Of a DNA stretch of 37,613 nt, positions 34,878-37,613 are shown in pieces. Origin of the DNA: an uncultured Clostridia bacterium (lineage in GTDB: Bacteria > Bacillota > Clostridia > UBA1381); assembly GCA_934476675.1 (NCBI GenBank), contig CAKSOE010000031.1:1-37613 (forward strand), given 5' to 3'. Both the position numbers and the translations under genes were made by a program. Numbering within the stretch: the first letter of the stretch is position 1; every line of letters starts with the position of its first letter. The notes under the pieces are model-generated. The model made no database searches. It was not told where the DNA came from and saw only the letters and a list, made by a program, of their open reading frames with translations.

Positions 34878-37028
34878 ATGTCGATAATAATAAAGAATAA
34901 TCAATTCCATTTAAAAACAAAAAACACAAGCTATATATTTTCATTATATAAAAACAGATGGCTTACTCACTTATATTGGGGAAGTGCGATAGGTCGAGAT
35001 ACCGATATTGAATATATACCGGACGAATTTATATTTTCCCGTGCAAATGCGTTTCATGTACCGACGGATAATACAAATTCTATGTTTTTAACCGATTTAA
35101 AGTTGGAATTTTCAACGGTTGGTTCGGGAGATTATCGAAATCCGACCTTTATGGCACAATATAAAGACGGTTCATCGGTTGCGGAATTTGAGTATTGCGG
35201 ATATAAAATTTATGATGGAAAACCCGGATTACGCGGATTACCTGCTACATATTCGGAGAATGATGCACAGACTTTGGAAATAACATTAGAGGATAAATAC
35301 ACCGGGCTGAGAGCAATTTTGGTGTATTCTGTATTTGAAGAATATGATGTTATAACTCGCAGTATAAGATATGAAAATAATGGCTCTGAAACTATACTGT
35401 TAAAAATATGTATGTCGGCAACGGTTGATTTTTTCGGCACAGATAAAAAGGTTTTGAATTTATATGGTGATTGGGCGCAGGAAAGAAACATAGAATGGCG
35501 AGAGGTTGGACATAGCATAACGGAAATAGATTCAAAACGAGGTATGAGCAGTCATATGCGCAATCCGTTTATTGCGATTGCGGATAAAACTGCTGACGAA
35601 AACAGCGGTGATGTATATGCAATGTCATTAGTGTACAGCGGCAGTTTTTCGGCAAGCACCGAGGGTAGTTTTGTAGGCGGCACAAGAATGAATATAGGAA
35701 TCAATCCTTTTGATTTTGGCTGGGAATTAAAAAGCAAAGAAGATTTTGTAACCCCCGAGGCTGTTCTGGTATATTCCGATAGCGGATTGGGTAAGATGAG
35801 TCGAATATACCATAAAATCTATCGTGAAAGGTTATGCAGGGGTAAGTTCAGGGATGCAGAGCGTCCAACAATCATTAACAATTGGGATGCTACTGTTTTT
35901 GATTTTGACGAGGAAAAAATTCTCAAAATTGCCAAAAGAGGCGCAGAAGCGGGAATTGAAATGTTTGTATTGGATGATGGCTGGTTCGGAAAAAGAAATG
36001 ATGATCACAGTTCTCTGGGAGATTGGAATGTGAATCTCGAAAAACTTCCGAACGGACTGAGTTCTTTAGCCGGAAAGATAAACGATTTGGGAATGAAGTT
36101 TGGGCTTTGGGTAGAACCTGAAATGGTTTCGCCGGATAGTGAATTATACAGAAATCATCCGGATTGGTGTGTTCATGCAAAAGGACGCAGAAGAACTGAG
36201 AATAGGTATCAATTAGCGCTTGATATATCTCGTAGCGAAGTAAGAGAATATATCATAAATATTCTGACGGAAATACTTAAAAGCGCTAATATAGAATATA
36301 TAAAGTGGGATTGTAACCGGAATATAACTGAAACGCAGAATACAGAACAAAGGCATAGATTTATTTTGGGTTTATATGAAATACTTGAAACATTAACGCA
36401 GCGTTTCCCGAATGTTTTATTTGAAAGCTGTTCGGGCGGCGGCGGACGCTTTGATCCGGGTATGCTCTATTATATGCCGCAAGTATGGACAAGCGATAAT
36501 ATGAATCCTATATCAAGAATCAATATTCAATACGGGACATCGCTTGTATATCCTTCGATTACTATGGCAGCTCATGTGGGCGGTATAGATGTAGGATACG
36601 AACGCAAAAATAAATATATGGAATTTTGCGCTCATGTGGCTATGGCGGGCAATTTTGGATATGAAATTGACCCTTCAAGATTTTCGAAGACAGAACTTGA
36701 ACAGGCAAAAGATTATGTTAAGTTGTACAAAGATATACGCCGTACAATACAATTTGGAGAACTTTACCGTGTTGAAAATCCGTTTGAAAATGATTATGCT
36801 TCGTGGTACTTTAAAGATGATGAGCAAATTATACTATTTGCGTACCAACTGAAGCCACAGACAAATGGAGAAGAAAGAAGAATAAAGTTGTGCGGAGCAG
36901 AAAAAAATGCACAATATGAAATGAATGGAAAAGTCTATCAGGGTGAGGTGCTGCAAAAAGTAGGATTTGGCATCGGATTAAGCGTGGAAAATATTGACAG
37001 TAAAATGTATATATTAAAAAAGATTTAA
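34878..37028 (+). CDS. GH36 alpha-galactosidase, cytosolic
   Basis: A retaining alpha-galactosidase of 716 residues, close to the usual ~730 of the AgaA/RafA group. N-terminal beta-supersandwich (~1-320), then a (beta/alpha)8 barrel (~325-650) with FVLDDGWFG (363-371), WVEPEMVSPDSELY, nucleophile D478 in YIKWDCNR, the ESCSGGGGRFD loop (516-526) and acid/base D540 in WTSDNMNP, and a C-terminal beta domain. No signal peptide. It releases alpha-galactose from imported oligosaccharides, so galactose side chains or raffinose-type linkages are probably part of the glycan handled. TAAGGAG precedes the ATG. It is the last intact gene of the operon in this window. Confidence 0.95.
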   Translation: MSIIIKNNQFHLKTKNTSYIFSLYKNRWLTHLYWGSAIGRDTDIEYIPDEFIFSRANAFHVPTDNTNSMFLTDLKLEFSTVGSGDYRNPTFMAQYKDGSSVAEFEYCGYKIYDGKPGLRGLPATYSENDAQTLEITLEDKYTGLRAILVYSVFEEYDVITRSIRYENNGSETILLKICMSATVDFFGTDKKVLNLYGDWAQERNIEWREVGHSITEIDSKRGMSSHMRNPFIAIADKTADENSGDVYAMSLVYSGSFSASTEGSFVGGTRMNIGINPFDFGWELKSKEDFVTPEAVLVYSDSGLGKMSRIYHKIYRERLCRGKFRDAERPTIINNWDATVFDFDEEKILKIAKRGAEAGIEMFVLDDGWFGKRNDDHSSLGDWNVNLEKLPNGLSSLAGKINDLGMKFGLWVEPEMVSPDSELYRNHPDWCVHAKGRRRTENRYQLALDISRSEVREYIINILTEILKSANIEYIKWDCNRNITETQNTEQRHRFILGLYEILETLTQRFPNVLFESCSGGGGRFDPGMLYYMPQVWTSDNMNPISRINIQYGTSLVYPSITMAAHVGGIDVGYERKNKYMEFCAHVAMAGNFGYEIDPSRFSKTELEQAKDYVKLYKDIRRTIQFGELYRVENPFENDYASWYFKDDEQIILFAYQLKPQTNGEERRIKLCGAEKNAQYEMNGKVYQGEVLQKVGFGIGLSVENIDSKMYILKKI

Positions 37029-37053
37029 TTATGTTTTGGAGAGTGTATAACAT

Positions 37054-37194
37054 ATGTATCCTGAAAAAAGACTTGAGCCGGTTCATTTTCAGCTGATAAG
37101 AAATTGTAATCTTCGCTGTTCGTTTTGCGGGCAGTGGGGGAGAAAAGTTTTTTTCAAATGTTGGCGGCGTAGATATGGGGAGGTGAACCTTTAA
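37054..37194 (+). pseudogene. Radical SAM protein, broken after the FeS-cluster motif
   Basis: ATG 37054, with GGAGAG 10 bases upstream, starts a typical radical SAM protein: MYPEKRLEPVHFQLIRNC, then CNLRCSFC, the CxxxCxxC motif that binds the 4Fe-4S cluster, then GQWGRK. The frame becomes non-family-like and stops at 37192-37194 after only 46 residues; the family needs about 300 or more. In another frame, 37173-37193 reads IWGGEPL, and GGEPL is the conserved second motif of radical SAM enzymes, normally some 40 residues after the cluster motif. An internal deletion with frameshift, or a faulty assembly, would explain both pieces. The intact gene could have been an activating enzyme (for example of a sulfatase) or a tailoring enzyme. 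Confidence 0.65.
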
Positions 37195-37290
37195 CATCTC
37201 TGTATCACCCCCCCACAACCCTTGACATCTAATCCGCAGCCTAAACCCTGCGACCATTTTTTCAGCAGATATGTTTTCATAAAAACAAAC

Positions 37291-37330
37291 CGGGTTTTTT
37301 CGGAAGATTGTCACTACCCGAAAAAAACCG
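37291..37330. repeat. Inverted repeat, 13-bp arms
   Basis: CGGGTTTTTTCGG (37291-37303) and CCGAAAAAAACCG (37318-37330) pair at 12 of 13 positions around a 14-base loop. No U-run follows outside the stem, so it is not a standard terminator. Confidence 0.6.
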
Positions 37331-37365
37331 AAATATGCCATTTTCAGGTTTTTATTTTTCTTTCC

Positions 37366-37418
37366 TTGACATCAAGCAGACCGTCTCGACGTGGCTCGAT
37401 ACTTCCTGATTGATGTCA
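37366..37418. repeat. Inverted repeat TGACATCAA / TTGATGTCA
   Basis: TTGACATCAA (37366-37375) and TTGATGTCA (37410-37418) form a 9-bp inverted repeat separated by 34 bases. A third related copy, CTTGACATCT, lies at 37221-37230. Possible protein-binding or recombination sites; no function can be assigned. Confidence 0.4.
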
Positions 37419-37613
37419 GAAAGCCTGCCCGTTCCCGGAAACATATCCTATCAAAGCGGAAACAAGTCCACGCTTACCAAAAATCTGAATTCACAGCGTA
37501 AATCTGTCTATTTTGGGGCAGCAAAACCGAGGTCTTAACTGTTGAAGTATTCGGGAAACAGTCGATATACACACTTTGCTACTATATAATGCCGGCGATT
37601 TTCCGTAACAGTA

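Larger units (their letters stand above)
37195..37613. other. Non-coding tail with inverted repeats
   Basis: About 420 bases without a convincing gene on either strand: short frames only, no ribosome binding sites, and codon use unlike the neighbours. It looks somewhat richer in G+C than the operon. It holds a run of 7 C (37208-37214), two inverted repeats and the short direct repeat CTTGACATC (37221-37229 and 37365-37373). It may be remnant or mobile-element border DNA after the broken radical SAM gene. Confidence 0.5.

Noticed and set aside
37120..37200. Group II intron or insertion-sequence junction interrupting the radical SAM gene
   Set aside because: No intron-type boundary, no transposase frame and no target duplication are visible; a deletion or assembly fault is simpler.
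36829..37341. 170-codon open frame on the minus strand across the GH36 end and the radical SAM remnant
   Set aside because: It crosses two supported + strand coding segments, and its product has no recognisable feature.
1..37613. CRISPR arrays, tRNA or rRNA genes
   Set aside because: No regularly spaced direct repeats and no tRNA or rRNA-like stretches were noticed on reading.

Overview
The window looks like an AT-rich Bacillota genome, most likely an anaerobic Clostridia-type polysaccharide degrader. Reasons: A/T-rich codons, strong AGGAGG-type ribosome binding sites, Gram-positive signal peptides, SLH (S-layer homology) wall-anchoring domains, an ABC sugar importer without its own ATPase, and a GH3/GH36/GH78 enzyme set. 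No taxonomic marker is present, so the genus is open.

Layout. Bases 1-516 hold the 3' end of a secreted/surface protein gene on the + strand, closed by a strong hairpin (612-646) that can terminate from both sides. On the - strand follow a membrane sensor histidine kinase (2871-1393) and its NarL/LuxR-type response regulator (1352-669). From 3167 to 37028 every gene is on the + strand with tiny gaps or overlaps, so this is probably one very long operon, with a possible second promoter near 31.2 kb. Order: GH3 glycosidase, cytosolic CE4-like deacetylase, lipoprotein solute-binding protein plus two permeases, two secreted proteins built from a repeated ~340-residue module I do not recognise, two clan GH-A glycosidases (one with that module inserted in its barrel), a third GH-A-like secreted protein, two SLH proteins, a secreted SGNH esterase, a secreted CE4-like deacetylase, then cytosolic enzymes: GH28-like beta-helix, SGNH esterase, GH78 rhamnosidase, GH63/GH37-like glycosidase, a 49-residue ORF and a GH36 alpha-galactosidase. 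The window ends with a broken radical SAM gene and about 400 bases without a convincing gene but with inverted repeats.

How it may work (inference). The two-component system senses the glycan or a breakdown product and switches on both divergent promoters through a near-identical 18-bp palindrome abutting each -35 box. Secreted proteins bind, deacetylate and cut a complex, probably acetylated heteropolysaccharide containing galactose and rhamnose; SLH proteins tie part of the machinery to the wall; the ABC importer takes up oligosaccharides; cytosolic deacetylase, esterase and exo-glycosidases finish them. Several secreted proteins share two small beta-sandwich domains (here called A and B), suggesting a common binding or assembly function. 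The most novel-looking elements are the ~340-residue module (four copies in three proteins), its insertion in a GH-A barrel, the A/B domain pair and the twin operators.
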